Shown one piece after another: positions 33,987 through 44,356 of a DNA stretch of 64,000 nucleotides. The DNA is taken from assembly GCA_964653435.1 (NCBI GenBank), contig CAZZFA010000012.1, positions 1 through 64,000 on the forward strand, in the 5' to 3' direction. Under the pieces are notes generated by a model. The model ran no database searches, had not been told where the DNA came from, and saw only the letters and a program-made list of their open reading frames with translations. The translations under genes were made by a program, and so were the position numbers. This DNA comes from CAZMVY01 sp964653435 (GTDB lineage: Bacteria; Planctomycetota; Phycisphaerae; UBA1845; PWPN01). The first letter of the stretch is position 1. Each line of letters starts with the position of its first letter.

Positions 33987-36359
33987 TCAGTCGGTCCACA
34001 CCCAGTCGCGGATTTCCGGCAGATCCTCGAAGTACCGGCTCACATACTGACGGTGCCGCTCGAGCAGTTCGTTGCACCGGGCGATCAACTCGGGGGCGCG
34101 TTCCACCATGTTCGGCGCGTACCGGACGGCATCCATACAGAGGTGAATGCGGCTCATCCGGTTCAGCACCACCATATCGAACGGCGTGGTGGTCGTCCCT
34201 TCCTCGATGTAGCCGCGGACGTGAAAGCGATCCGCGTCGGGCTGGCCGTGAATGATCTGATGGATCACGCCGGGATAGCCGTGGAACGCAAAGACGACGG
34301 GCTTGTTATATGTGAACAACTGGATGAAGTCGCTTTGCGCCATTCCGTGCGGATGCCGGTCCGGCGGGGCAAGAGCCATCAGGTCCACGACATTCACGAC
34401 GCGAAACCGGAGCTCGGGCACCATCTTGCGGAGCATCCAGGCGGCGGCCACCGTCTCCTGCGTCGGGATATCGCCCGCGCAGGCCAGGACGACGTCGGGT
34501 TCGCCGCCACGGTCATGGCTGCACCAGTCCCAGACGCCGGCCCCGCGCGCACAGTGCCGGCGGGCATCGTCCATGTTCAACCACTGAAGTTGCGGCTGCT
34601 TGTCGATCACGATGAGGTTGAGGTAGTTGCGGCTGCGCAGGCAATGGTCGGCCACCGACAGCAGGCAGTTGGCGTCCGGCGGGAGGTAGACGCGCACCAC
34701 GGCGGCCTTCTTGTTCACGATGTTGTCGATGAATCCCGGCCCCTGATGGCTGAAGCCGTTGTGATCGTTGCGCCAGCACGTCGAGGTCAGCAGGTAGTTG
34801 AGCGAAGGGATCGGCTTGCGCCACGGAATCCGGGTGCAGTGCTCGATCCACTTCGCATGCTGCATGGCCATCGAATCCACGATCACGGCAAACGCCTCGT
34901 ACGTGGCGAACAGGCCGTGCCGGCCCGTGAGCGTGTACCCCTCGAGCCATCCGTGACAGCAGTGCTCGCTCAGCACCTCCATGACACGGCCGTCGGGGGA
35001 GACGTGCTCGTCCGTGTCGAGGATCTCGCCGACGAGGCAGCGGTCGGTGGCCTCGAACACGTTGCCCAGGCGGTTGGAGTTCGTCTCATCCGGGCAGAAG
35101 AGCCGGAAGTTGGCCTGACGCGCGTTCTTCCGGAAGATGTCGCGAAGGAACTTGCCCAGTTGCCGGGTGGATTCGTGACGTTCCTGCGCCGGAGCCTTTA
35201 CCTCGATGGCGTAGTCCGTGTAGTCCGGCAGATCGAGCGGCACGCAGAGTTTGCCGCCGTTCGCGTGCGGGTTGGCACCCATGCGACGCTCGCCTGCCGG
35301 CGCAAGCTCGGCGAACTCCGCCCGGAAGCGTCCCGTCTCGTCAAAAAGCTCCTCCGGCCGGTAGCTGCGCATCCACGCCTCGAGCATCCGCAGATGCTCA
35401 GGGTTGTCCCGAACGCCCGCCAGCGGCACCTGATGCGAGCGGAAGGTCCCCTCGACGGGCAACCCGTCCACCACCTTGGGCCCCGTCCAGCCCTTCGGCG
35501 TGCGAAGAACGATCGCCGGCCATACCGGGCGCCCCCGGAGACCGTTCCGGCGGGCATCGTCCTGGATCCGCCGGATGGCGAGGTACGCCTTCTCAAGCGC
35601 CGCCGCGAAGTCCTGATGCACCTTCGCGGGCTCGCTGCCCTCGACGAAGTACGGATCGTAACCGTGGCTCCTCAGGAATCCGCCGACGACGTCATCGCTC
35701 TGTCGCCCCCAGACCGTCGGACCGGCGATCTTGTAGCCGTTCAGGTGCAGAATCGGCAGCACGGCTCCGTCGCGAACGGGGTTGAGGAACCGCGTGCCCT
35801 TCCAGCTTCCCTCCAGCGGCCCGGTCTCGGCCTCGCCGTCGCCAACCACCGCCGCCACGATCAGGTCCGGATTGTCGAACGCCGCGCCGAAGGCGTGCAC
35901 GAGCACGTAGCCCAGCTCGCCGCCTTCGTGAATCGAACCGGGCGTCGGCGCACTGACATGGCTGGGAATGCCCCCCGGTGTCGAAAACTGCCGGAAGAGC
36001 CTGAGCATCCCGCGCTCATCCTGCGTGATCTCCGGGAAGTACTCCGTGTACGTGCCTTCGAGGTAGACATTGGCGATGATCGCCGGACCCCCGTGTCCCG
36101 GGCCGGCCATGTAGATCACGTTCGCGTCGTACTGCTTGATGATGCGGTTCAGATGGACGTACACAAGATTCAAGCCCGGCGACGTACCCCAGTGGCCCAG
36201 CAGCCGCGGCTTGATGTGCTCCGCCTTGAGCGGCTCCTTCAGGAGGGGGTTCGCCATCAGGTAGATCTGCCCGACGTTCAGGTAGTTGGCGGCTCTCCAC
36301 CACGCGTCGATCTTCCGAAGCAGATCCGCGTTCAGAGGCTCGCCGGACGGCTGGCTCAT
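33987..36359 (-). CDS. xfp: Xylulose-5-phosphate/fructose-6-phosphate phosphoketolase
   Basis: This 790-aa TPP enzyme cleaves xylulose-5-P or fructose-6-P with phosphate to acetyl phosphate. The N-terminal part has LGHWGTSPGLNLVYVHLNR and GPGHGGPAI. The TPP-binding motif is VVGDGEAETGPLEGSW, and the signature GGELGYVLVHAFGAAFDNPD is present. The middle (HPHGMAQSDF, WRNDHNGFSHQGPGF) and C-terminal domains are complete. ATG 36359 follows AAGGAGGTAA, one of the best ribosome sites here. With acetate kinase (not in this window) it would yield ATP and acetate from sugars. It stands alone. Confidence 0.95.
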   Translation of the reverse strand: MSQPSGEPLNADLLRKIDAWWRAANYLNVGQIYLMANPLLKEPLKAEHIKPRLLGHWGTSPGLNLVYVHLNRIIKQYDANVIYMAGPGHGGPAIIANVYLEGTYTEYFPEITQDERGMLRLFRQFSTPGGIPSHVSAPTPGSIHEGGELGYVLVHAFGAAFDNPDLIVAAVVGDGEAETGPLEGSWKGTRFLNPVRDGAVLPILHLNGYKIAGPTVWGRQSDDVVGGFLRSHGYDPYFVEGSEPAKVHQDFAAALEKAYLAIRRIQDDARRNGLRGRPVWPAIVLRTPKGWTGPKVVDGLPVEGTFRSHQVPLAGVRDNPEHLRMLEAWMRSYRPEELFDETGRFRAEFAELAPAGERRMGANPHANGGKLCVPLDLPDYTDYAIEVKAPAQERHESTRQLGKFLRDIFRKNARQANFRLFCPDETNSNRLGNVFEATDRCLVGEILDTDEHVSPDGRVMEVLSEHCCHGWLEGYTLTGRHGLFATYEAFAVIVDSMAMQHAKWIEHCTRIPWRKPIPSLNYLLTSTCWRNDHNGFSHQGPGFIDNIVNKKAAVVRVYLPPDANCLLSVADHCLRSRNYLNLIVIDKQPQLQWLNMDDARRHCARGAGVWDWCSHDRGGEPDVVLACAGDIPTQETVAAAWMLRKMVPELRFRVVNVVDLMALAPPDRHPHGMAQSDFIQLFTYNKPVVFAFHGYPGVIHQIIHGQPDADRFHVRGYIEEGTTTTPFDMVVLNRMSRIHLCMDAVRYAPNMVERAPELIARCNELLERHRQYVSRYFEDLPEIRDWVWTD

Positions 36360-36655
36360 TACTGTTTACCTCCTTGAGGCTTTCCGACCGCACACGATCC
36401 GCTCCGCCGCGCGCGCCGACGGGCAATTGCGACAAGCCATTATTCGCGACTGCCGTCCGCCGGGCCGAAGAATTGCCAGGCGAGCCGGGCGATCGAGGTC
36501 GAATCGGAACCTGCGGAGACGGATACGGACGAGGCATCCTCCATAAGTGGCCCGGAACGCTGAAAATACGAGGGGCCGAGCCATGATGGGTAGTAGAGTG
36601 CCGTGCCGGCGGAAGGTCAAGCTATACCATGTGCCGAAGCGCGTCGAGGGGGGGG

Positions 36656-36762
36656 GGATCAGTCGGATGGCTGAAAGAGGAGGAGATGAGGGTCATTTCG
36701 TACATCAACACGGCCACAATCGACGGATCAGTCGGATGAGCTGAAAGAGGATGAGGTGAGGT
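36656..36762. repeat. Pair of ~35-bp direct repeats
   Basis: GGATCAGTCGGATGGCTGA at 36656 onward recurs as GGATCAGTCGGATGAGCTGA at 36725, each continuing AAGAGGA and GATGAGG or close to it. A run of ten G precedes the first copy. Confidence 0.6.
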
Positions 36763-37015
36763 GCCGGCTCGCCCCCCGCGGAACAATCCCCGGGCGACGC
36801 AGCCCTTCTCCTGCGCCGTCGTACACAAACCGCCGGTCCTCCGCCGGCGCGGTGTTCCAGGCCGACATGCCGGTGTCCCCCGTGAACACCTGCATGCGCA
36901 CCCGCCGACACATGGAATCATACTCGAAAACGAGCCTCCTGTCGTGGCCGGTCGTCGGATACGCCCGGGCGAGGATCTTGAATTCGCCTGGCTCGTCCGT
37001 GCGCGAGCGTACAGC
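36728..37015 (-). pseudogene. Relic of an RHS/YD-repeat protein gene
   Basis: An open minus-strand stretch of about 95 codons below a TAG at 37018-37016 reads RRLVFEYDSMCRRVRMQVF and then AEDRRFVYDGAGEG. This closely follows the RHS core pattern YEYDxxGRRVxKxVF ... xRFVYDGWNL. The expected continuation after VYDG is lost and no start or full RHS array is present, so it is a fragment. It lies beside a second palindromic repeat copy (37076-37203). Confidence 0.5.
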
Positions 37016-37075
37016 CTACACTGTTATCGCCTGGATTCTTGCCGGCCGGCGCCGAATTCCGGGCCAGGGGCGGTA

Positions 37076-37203
37076 CGTCATTCTGAGGGAGCGGAGCGAC
37101 CGAAGAATCCGGCCTGTGCTCTGCGGGGGCTTTGCGCGTGCAAGGATCTGCGCAAATTGGACGCCGGATTCTTCGGCCCCCAAGGGGGCCTCAGAATGAC
37201 GCG
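37076..37203. repeat. Diverged copy of the palindromic repeat family
   Basis: It has the same plan as the dispersed repeats: an outer arm GTCATTCTGAGG and GAAGAATCCGGC face the complementary GCCGGATTCTTCGG and CCTCAGAATGAC, with about 50 bases between. It shares only these palindromic cores with the 200-bp copies. Confidence 0.7.
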
Positions 37204-37948
37204 ACGCAGGCTACGTGCGTCCGGCGCCGCCATGTCGGGCTGCGGGCCAGGCCCGCGCTGGGGGGCTCTATGTGGCCTCACCGCGGTAGGCACGAACAGG
37301 GCGGCGCGCACGAGCTGGGTCCACATGGCCGGGATGATGGCCGGCAAGCCGGTCGCGTGCCTGCAGCAGGGTAGGACCGTCCGATAAGGCGTTTCGGGGC
37401 AATCAGCGAGACGGTAGGCGATGGTGTGGCCTCTCATCGCGCTCAGGAAAGCAGCACGCGATCGCGCACCGTCCGCTCCATGCCGTTACCCCCTCCCCGA
37501 AACCGCCGCGACCCAGCCAGCATTCCGAGAGCGGGCGGCCGCCCGGCAGATCGTGCGACCGGAAGGCGCGCGGCTCAACCAGCGTTCCGAGAGCCGGCGG
37601 GCGTTCGCGGCCGCATTCGACGAAACACCCAGCCCGTCTGTGCGGAGTACGGCCGACGGCCGTATGGGGAGGATGAGACGGCAGGCAATGGCGTGGCCCA
37701 CCTGGCTCGCCCACCGACGAAGTATTCGGACCTTTTCTAACTAACGGCGAGCGCCGAGGGAGCCGATAACGGCTCCGAGGGAGTGCCTCCCTGCGCGAAT
37801 ACGGACGCCCCGGCGCCGTCGGGAGCCGTTGCGTACGGCGGATCGCGAGATCGCCCGCCGAACGGCCCGCCAACGAAAAGGAGACGCCGGTCGGCAAACG
37901 GTCCACATGGTCCGTCTCGCCGGAGCGAGGACCATCGAGAGAGTGTGC
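37204..37948. other. Intergenic stretch without a supported gene
   Basis: Short GC-rich frames exist on both strands but none is protein-like. A small dyad GGAGCC/GGCTCC lies near 37760, and TTCCGAGAGC occurs twice (about 37522 and 37584). A fragment at 37233-37262 matches, inverted, the repeat piece near 13045. Confidence 0.35.
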
Positions 37949-40900
37949 ATGCTCCACCACACGCCCGCCCGTCGCTGCGTTCGCCGCGTCGCCGGAAGGA
38001 TGCTCTGCGGTGTGGTCGTGCTGTTCGCAGCCGCGTCGGGCGCCTGTGTGCCGGCCGACCTGACTACGCCCCTGAGCGGATCGCTCGCCGGTCCGCTGTC
38101 GCTCGCTATCACGACCGATAGTCCGCGTGTGTTTCCACTCGGGGGCCGCCCCGCCGGTCGAAGCACCACGACGCTACGCGCCGCCGTCAGCGGAGGAGTG
38201 GAACCCTACGAATACCAATGGTCGGTCATCAATCCGCGCGGCGAGACTGAGAACGATCGGCTCGACGCCCTCGATGTTCCCAACCCCGTGTTCACGGGCA
38301 GTTCGCTCGTCGGCGACTACCAGGTGACGTGCCTGGTCACCGATGCGGCCGGGAACCGGATCAGCAGCGCGGTCCTGGTGCATGTCAGCCAGCCGCTTTC
38401 GTGCGATCTGGCGGCGGATCGATCGTGGGTTCCCACCGGCGGCGGGCCGAACGGACAGGTGACGCTGACGGCCAGGCCGCTGGGCGGCGTGCCGCCGTAC
38501 ACCTGCCAATGGTCCGTCACAGCACCGAACGGCGAGCTCGACAATGCGAGGCTCGCCCCCGTGTCGCCGGATACGGCGGTCTTCGCCAGCGCGAATGTCT
38601 TCGGTACGTACCAGATTACCTGCACCGTCACCGACTCGACGGGCGCTCTGGCCGAAGCTTCCGCAAGGATCACGGTCAGCAACGTCCTGTCCGTCGATGT
38701 CACCGCCGACCGTCTGCACCTGGCGCCGGGCGGCGGCACGGGAGGGGTAGCGTACCTCTCGGCGGAGGTGCTGGGCGGCGCGGCGCCCTACAGCTACTCC
38801 TGGGCCGTCACGGGGCCGGACGGGATGATCGACGTCTTCCGGCTCGACAACGCACGCGTACCGCAGCCGCTGTTTACCAGCGCTTCGGCGATCGGAACCT
38901 ACCGCGTCACCTGCACCGTGACGGACGCCAGCGGGCAACAGGTCGCCGACTCGGTCCTGCTGACCGTCAGCCAGAACCTCGACATGAACGTCACAACGAA
39001 CCGGCAGCGGATCGTCGCGGGCGGCGGGGCGAACGGGACGGCGGCGCTCTCGGCTACGGTACTCGGCGGGGTGAGCCCGTACACGTATCTCTGGTCCGTG
39101 CGCGACGAGGCGGGCAACAGTCTGGACGCCCTGCTCAGCGATACGAAGATCGCCGCGCCGCTGTTCGTCAGCAACGGGAATCCCGGCACGTACCGGGTCG
39201 CGTGCACGGTTACCGACGCGGCCGGCCAGGTCGCCACCGACTCGCTGGAGATCGTCGTCGGGCAGCAGCTCGTGGGCAATCTGAACACCAATTCGCAGTG
39301 GGTCGGCAGCGGCGGCCTCAGCGCCAGCGCCATGTGGGTGGCCGCCGGCGGCGGATGGGCGGGCCAGGCGACGATCACCGCGGAAGTGATCGGCGGCACG
39401 CCCCCCTACACGTACACGTGGTCGGTCCGCGACCCGGCCGGCCAGCCGGCGGACGACCGGCTCAGCGGCGTGACGGCCGCCACGCGAACCTTCACCAGCA
39501 CGAATGTGACCGGCACATATCAGATCAGTTGTTATATCGCCGACGCGATGGGCGTGGGCTTCCGCGACTCCGTGGCCATCACCGTCTATGACGCGCTGCT
39601 GGTCGATGTGACCATCGACCGCCAGCAGATGCCGGCCGGCGGCGGCGCCAATGGAACCGCCCACCTGTCGGTCAGCGTGGCCGGGGGAACGCCGCCCTAT
39701 ACGTACGCCTGGACCGTCACCGGGCCCGACAACACGGTCGATAACGCCCGCCTGGATGACCCGGCCATCGCCACACCGACGTTTACCAGCGCGATGCTCA
39801 ACGGAATCTATCGCGCCACCTGCGTCGTCACCGACGCGGTCGGACAACAGGTAAGCGACTCGATCCTGTTCCTCGTCGGTCAGCCGTTGAGCGTCGACGT
39901 TACCACGGACCGCCAGGACGTTGTGGCCGGCGGCGGCCACGCCGCGCTGAATGCCGTCGTGATGGGCGGCCTGCCGCCGTACCAGTATGCCTGGACGGTA
40001 ATCAACCCGAACGGCCTCACGGAAAACGCCCGCCTCGACGATCTGACCGTGGCAACGCCGACGTTCACGAGCGACCTCACCATCGGAACGTACACGCTGA
40101 CATGCCTGGTCGTGGATGCGGCCGGATTCTCGGCGATTGAGTCGATCATGATCGTCGTCGGTGGCGGGCTGGATCAGGGGCTCAGCGTGGAAGTCACCAC
40201 GACGCGGCAGAGCCTGCCGGCCGCAGGCGAGCAGGCGATTCTGGCGGCCGCGGCCACCGGCGGCGTGGCACCGATCACGTATTCGTGGACGGTCATCGGG
40301 CCGAGCGGAGAAGACGCAACCGCCGCACTGAACAATACCACAATCCCCGGCCCGACGTTCACCGCGCCGGCCGCCGTCGGCACGTATCGCGTGAGCTGCA
40401 CGGTGACCGACTCGGTGCTCAAGACCTTCACCGCCTCGACGCACATCTATGTCGGCATGGGCCTCTCGCTCAACCTCACCGCCTCCCGCATCAGCCTGCC
40501 CACCGGCCAGACCAGCAACCTCACCGCCTCCGCCTCCGGCGGCGTGTCACCGTACACCTATGCCTGGACGGTCCTCGACCCCGCCGGCGCTGATGCCACC
40601 GCCGCCCTCAGCAACGCCGCCATCGCCGGACCCGTCTTCACCGCACCCGCAGCAGCCGGAACCTACCGGGCCACCTGTACCGTCACCGATGCCGCCAATG
40701 CCACCTTCACCGCCTCGATCCACATCTACGTCGGCATGGGCCTCTCGCTCGACCTCACCGCCTCCCGCATCAGCCTGCCCACCGGCCAGACCAGCAACCT
40801 CACCGCNNNNNNNNNNNNNNNNNNNNNNNNNNNNNNNNNNNNNNNNNNNNNNNNNNNNNNNNNNNNNNNNNNNNNNNNNNNNNNNNNNNNNNNNNNNNNN

Positions 40901-42524
40901 NNNNNNCTCCGCCTCCGGCGGCGTGTCACCGTACACCTATGCCTGGACGGTCCTGGGTCCCAGCAGCACGGACGTCACCGGCGCCACCCTCAGCGCCGCC
41001 AACGTCGCCGCCCCAACATTCACCGCCCCCGCGACCGCCGGCACATACCGCGCCACCTGCACCGTCACGGATGCCGCGGGCGCCACAAACACAACGTCGC
41101 TGCACATCTCGGTTGGCACCGGCCTTTGTGTCGCAGTAACCACGACCCCGCAAAGTCTGCCCAGCGGCCAGACCGCCACCCTCACGGCAACCCCGATGGG
41201 CGGCGTCTCGCCGTACACCTATGCCTGGACGGTCCTGAGCCCCAGCAGTGCGGACGTCACCGGCACAACCCTCAGCGCCGCCAACGTCGCCAGCCCGACG
41301 TTCACCGCCCCCGCAACCGCCGGCACCTACCGCGCCACCTGTACCGTCACCGATGCCGCCGGCGCCACCTTCGCCGCATCCGTCCACCTCTACGTCGGAA
41401 TGCCCCTGTCAACCACCGTGACAACCACCAAACAAGGTCTGCCCAGCGGCCAGACCGCCACCCTCACGGCAACCCCGATGGGCGGCGTCTCGCCGTACAC
41501 CTATGCCTGGACGGTCCTGAGCCCCAGCAGTGCGGACGTCACCGGCACAACCCTCAGCGCCGCCAACGTCGCCAGCCCGACGTTCACCGCCCCCGCAACC
41601 GCCGGCACCTACCGCGCCACCTGTACCGTCACCGATGCCGCCGGCGCCACCTTCGCCGCATCCGTCCACCTCTACGTCGGAATGCCCCTGTCCGCCACGG
41701 TGACAACCACGAAACAGACAATGACCACTGCGGACACCGCCACACTGGCGGCCGTTGCCACGGGAGGCGTTCCGGCATACACGTATTCATGGAGCGTGCT
41801 CGACCCGACCGGTGCGGACGTAACCGCCACGGTGCTCAGCAGTGCCACTGCGGCCAGTCCGACGTTCACCGCCCCGGTATTGGGAGGCACGTACCGCGTC
41901 ACGTGCACCGTAACCGACTCGGCGGGCTCCGGTTTCACGGCGGCCGTGCACCTGTATGTCGCCACATTCAAGCTCACCCTCACGACCCCTGCGGCGGCGG
42001 ACAGCACCGCGAACCCGTCGTCGGTCATGAGCCAGACCACGCTGGCCAGCCCCTACACGATCGTCGAGGTCGGGGTTGACCTGCCGTACGCGCGGAACCT
42101 GCGAATCCGCATGACCGATCCCAACGGAACGGCGGGCAATACCTGCTGGGCCGCCGTGGACGGCGTCGGTGCGGACGGTCACCCGCAGACCGAGCTCTTC
42201 AAATTCGTGAACCCGCGGGGCACCACGCCCACGGTGGACGGGAAGATGACCTTCACGCGGGTGGATGTGATCCGCTACCTGCGGACGCCCACCAATCCGG
42301 GCAACAACTCGACGCTGGCGATCGGCGTGGGCAATCTTTTCGGCCTGCCCAGGATTCTATCCTCCGAATCGAGCGTGCGGCGTGTCGTTCTCCTGCCGAA
42401 CACGGTGCTCTCCTCGCCCGCCGACTACAGCGTCGTCACGACACCCGGCCAGCAGGGCGTGGACCTGACCCACACGGCCCCCGACGGCGCCCGGAGCTAC
42501 GAGATCTACTACGACGCCGAGTAG
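37949..42524 (+). CDS. Giant lipoprotein of PKD/Ig-like repeats, split by an assembly gap
   Basis: ATG 37949 starts a signal peptide ending in a lipobox-like SGAC (about Cys29). The body is a row of about 90-94-residue beta repeats with the core GGVxPYTYxWTV, then PxFTxxxxxGTYRxTCTVTD, like PKD or bacterial Ig domains. Nine units precede the gap and at least four follow. The final 190 residues form a different domain from about FKLTLTTPAAAD (LRIRMTDPNGTAGNTC). The 100-N placeholder breaks the frame: the left and right parts are in different frames only because the gap length is arbitrary. It is probably a cell-surface adhesin or stalk. The copies at 41160 and 41442 are identical at DNA level. 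Confidence 0.8.
40480..41693 (+). repeat. Homogenised 282-bp coding repeats around the gap
   Basis: Units at 41160-41411 and 41442-41693 are identical over about 250 bases with a period of 282 bases (94 codons). Units on both sides of the gap are also near identical at about 40480-40560, 40770-40806 and 40907-40945. Earlier units (38100-40400) are much more diverged. Confidence 0.9.
40807..40906. other. Scaffold gap (100 N) within the lipoprotein repeats
   Basis: Exactly 100 N, a placeholder. It lies in near-identical repeats, so the true number of units is unknown. Confidence 0.95.
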
Positions 42525-42664
42525 CGGCGAAGCGCGAGCACGCGCCTCTGCCATCTGCCCCTTCACCGCGCCGCACGCCGCACGCGGAATTGTCTTGCCG
42601 AAGACGGCACCGGTTGACCATGCCGACCGGCGCCGAGCCCCGCTTCTGCGAGCCGCCCACGGCA

Positions 42665-42693
42665 TTGCGTCCGGTATGCCTCGCCGGTACGAT
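42665..42693 (+). promoter_or_regulatory. Promoter of lysS
   Basis: TTGCGT (42665-42670), a 17-base spacer and TACGAT (42688-42693), predicting a leader of about 43 bases. Confidence 0.6.
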
Positions 42694-42742
42694 ACCGTGG
42701 CTTTGACTCTGCAACGCAGACAAGGAACCCGCTGAAGCCGAC

Positions 42743-44281
42743 ATGAGTACCCCCCGTTCGCAGATGGACGACCGGCGCATCAAGCTCGCCCGACTGCGCG
42801 AGCTGGGCGTCGATCCGTACGGCGCAAGATTCGAGAACGTCACGCCCGCCGCAGCCGCACGCGCCCGGGCCGAGCAGTTGGGCATCAGGCCCGAGCAGAT
42901 GTGGAGCGACGAACGATTCCGCCTAGCGGGCCGGATCGTCCTCCTGCGGCAGTTCGGCAATCTGTTCTTCCTGACGCTTCGCGACGACAGCGGCGACATA
43001 CAGATCGGCCTCTCGAAGAGGCACCTGCCGGAGCAGTGGCCCGTCGTGAAACTCCTCGATCTGGGCGATATCATCGGCGTGGACGGCTGCCTCGGCACGA
43101 CAAAAACGGCCGAGGTGACGCTCTGGGCCGACCGGTTGACCTTCCTCACGAAAGCCCTGCGGCCGCCGCCCGAGAAATGGCACGGGCTGACCGACGTCGA
43201 GCTGCGATACCGCCGACGCTACGTGGACCTCTTCAGCAACCCGGAGGTCCGCGATGTCTTCAAGGCCCGCAGCACGATCATCCAGGCGGTTCGCACCTAT
43301 CTCGCCGGCCGGGGGTTCCTCGAGGTCGAGACGCCGATGCTCCAGGCGCAGTACGGCGGGGCGGCGGCGCGGCCGTTCATCACGCACCACAACGCCCTCG
43401 ACATCGACCTGTACCTGCGGATCAGTCCGGAACTGTACCTCAAGCGCCTTCTCGTGGGGGGCTTTCCGCGGGTCTACGAGATCAACCGGAACTTCCGCAA
43501 CGAGGGAATCAGCACGAAGCACAACCCTGAGTTCACCATGATGGAGGTGTATCAGGCCTACGGCGATTACCACGACATGATGGCGCTGGTGGAGGGTATT
43601 TTCGCCGCGGGGATCGAGGCCCTCGACGGCCGTTACCGGCGGCCCTTCGGCGAACACACGATCGACTATACGCCTCCGTGGCGACGGGCCGCCTACGCGG
43701 AGCTGTTCGAAGAGCACGCCGGCGTCCCTATGACCGACATCGCCGCCGTCCGCGCGAAGGCCGTCTCGCTGGGCATCGACCCGGCGAAGATGGACGATGC
43801 GGTCGTAATCAACGAGGTCTTCGAGCACACGGTCGAGGACAAACTGATCCAGCCGACCTTCGTGCTGGACTACCCCGCGCCGCTGTGCCCGCTCACCCGG
43901 CGCAAGAGCGACAACCCCGACATCGCCCTTCGCTTCGAGCCGTTCGTCGCCGGCATGGAGGTCGGTAACGCCTACACCGAACTGAACGATCCCGATATCC
44001 AGGAAGCGAACCTGCGCGCACAACTGGCCGGGCAGGAAGAGACTATGGCCGTCATGGATGATGACTTCGTCACGGCGCTGCAGTACGGCATGCCGCCGGC
44101 CGGCGGACTGGGCATCGGCATCGACCGGATGGTCATGCTCCTGACGAACCGCACCAGCATCCGCGACGTGATCCTCTTCCCGCTCCAGCGGCCGCTGCCG
44201 CGATCCGAATCGGCGGACAGCCCCGATACCGGCGACGAAGCGACGGAGCGACGAAGCAACGAAGGGAATGCAAGCCCGTGA
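42743..44281 (+). CDS. lysS: Lysyl-tRNA synthetase, class II
   Basis: This 512-aa LysRS charges tRNA-Lys. The N-terminal OB-fold anticodon-binding domain (RLAGRIVLLRQFGNLFFLTLRD) leads to the class II core. Motif 1 is GFLEVETPMLQ, motif 2 is NRNFRNEGISTKHNPEFTMME and motif 3 is GLGIGIDRMVMLLT. The lysine-recognition region (PFVAGMEVGNAYTELNDP) is intact. The last 25 residues after FPLQRP are a low-complexity acidic tail. A permease gene follows after 75 bases on the same strand. Confidence 0.96.
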   Translation: MSTPRSQMDDRRIKLARLRELGVDPYGARFENVTPAAAARARAEQLGIRPEQMWSDERFRLAGRIVLLRQFGNLFFLTLRDDSGDIQIGLSKRHLPEQWPVVKLLDLGDIIGVDGCLGTTKTAEVTLWADRLTFLTKALRPPPEKWHGLTDVELRYRRRYVDLFSNPEVRDVFKARSTIIQAVRTYLAGRGFLEVETPMLQAQYGGAAARPFITHHNALDIDLYLRISPELYLKRLLVGGFPRVYEINRNFRNEGISTKHNPEFTMMEVYQAYGDYHDMMALVEGIFAAGIEALDGRYRRPFGEHTIDYTPPWRRAAYAELFEEHAGVPMTDIAAVRAKAVSLGIDPAKMDDAVVINEVFEHTVEDKLIQPTFVLDYPAPLCPLTRRKSDNPDIALRFEPFVAGMEVGNAYTELNDPDIQEANLRAQLAGQEETMAVMDDDFVTALQYGMPPAGGLGIGIDRMVMLLTNRTSIRDVILFPLQRPLPRSESADSPDTGDEATERRSNEGNASP

Positions 44282-44356
44282 CCGCAGCCCGGCCGGGCGC
44301 GCTGCATCCGGAATAACGGGCGGACGGTATACGGGATCAACGGACCGGCGAATCGG

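Noticed and set aside
37403..37960. A 185-codon minus-strand frame
   Set aside because: Low-complexity Arg/Pro-rich shadow with no start signal, overlapping the start of the lipoprotein gene.
40449..42524. A separate 691-codon protein distinct from the frame starting at 37949
   Set aside because: The two frames are the same gene; the arbitrary 100-N gap shifts the reading frame.
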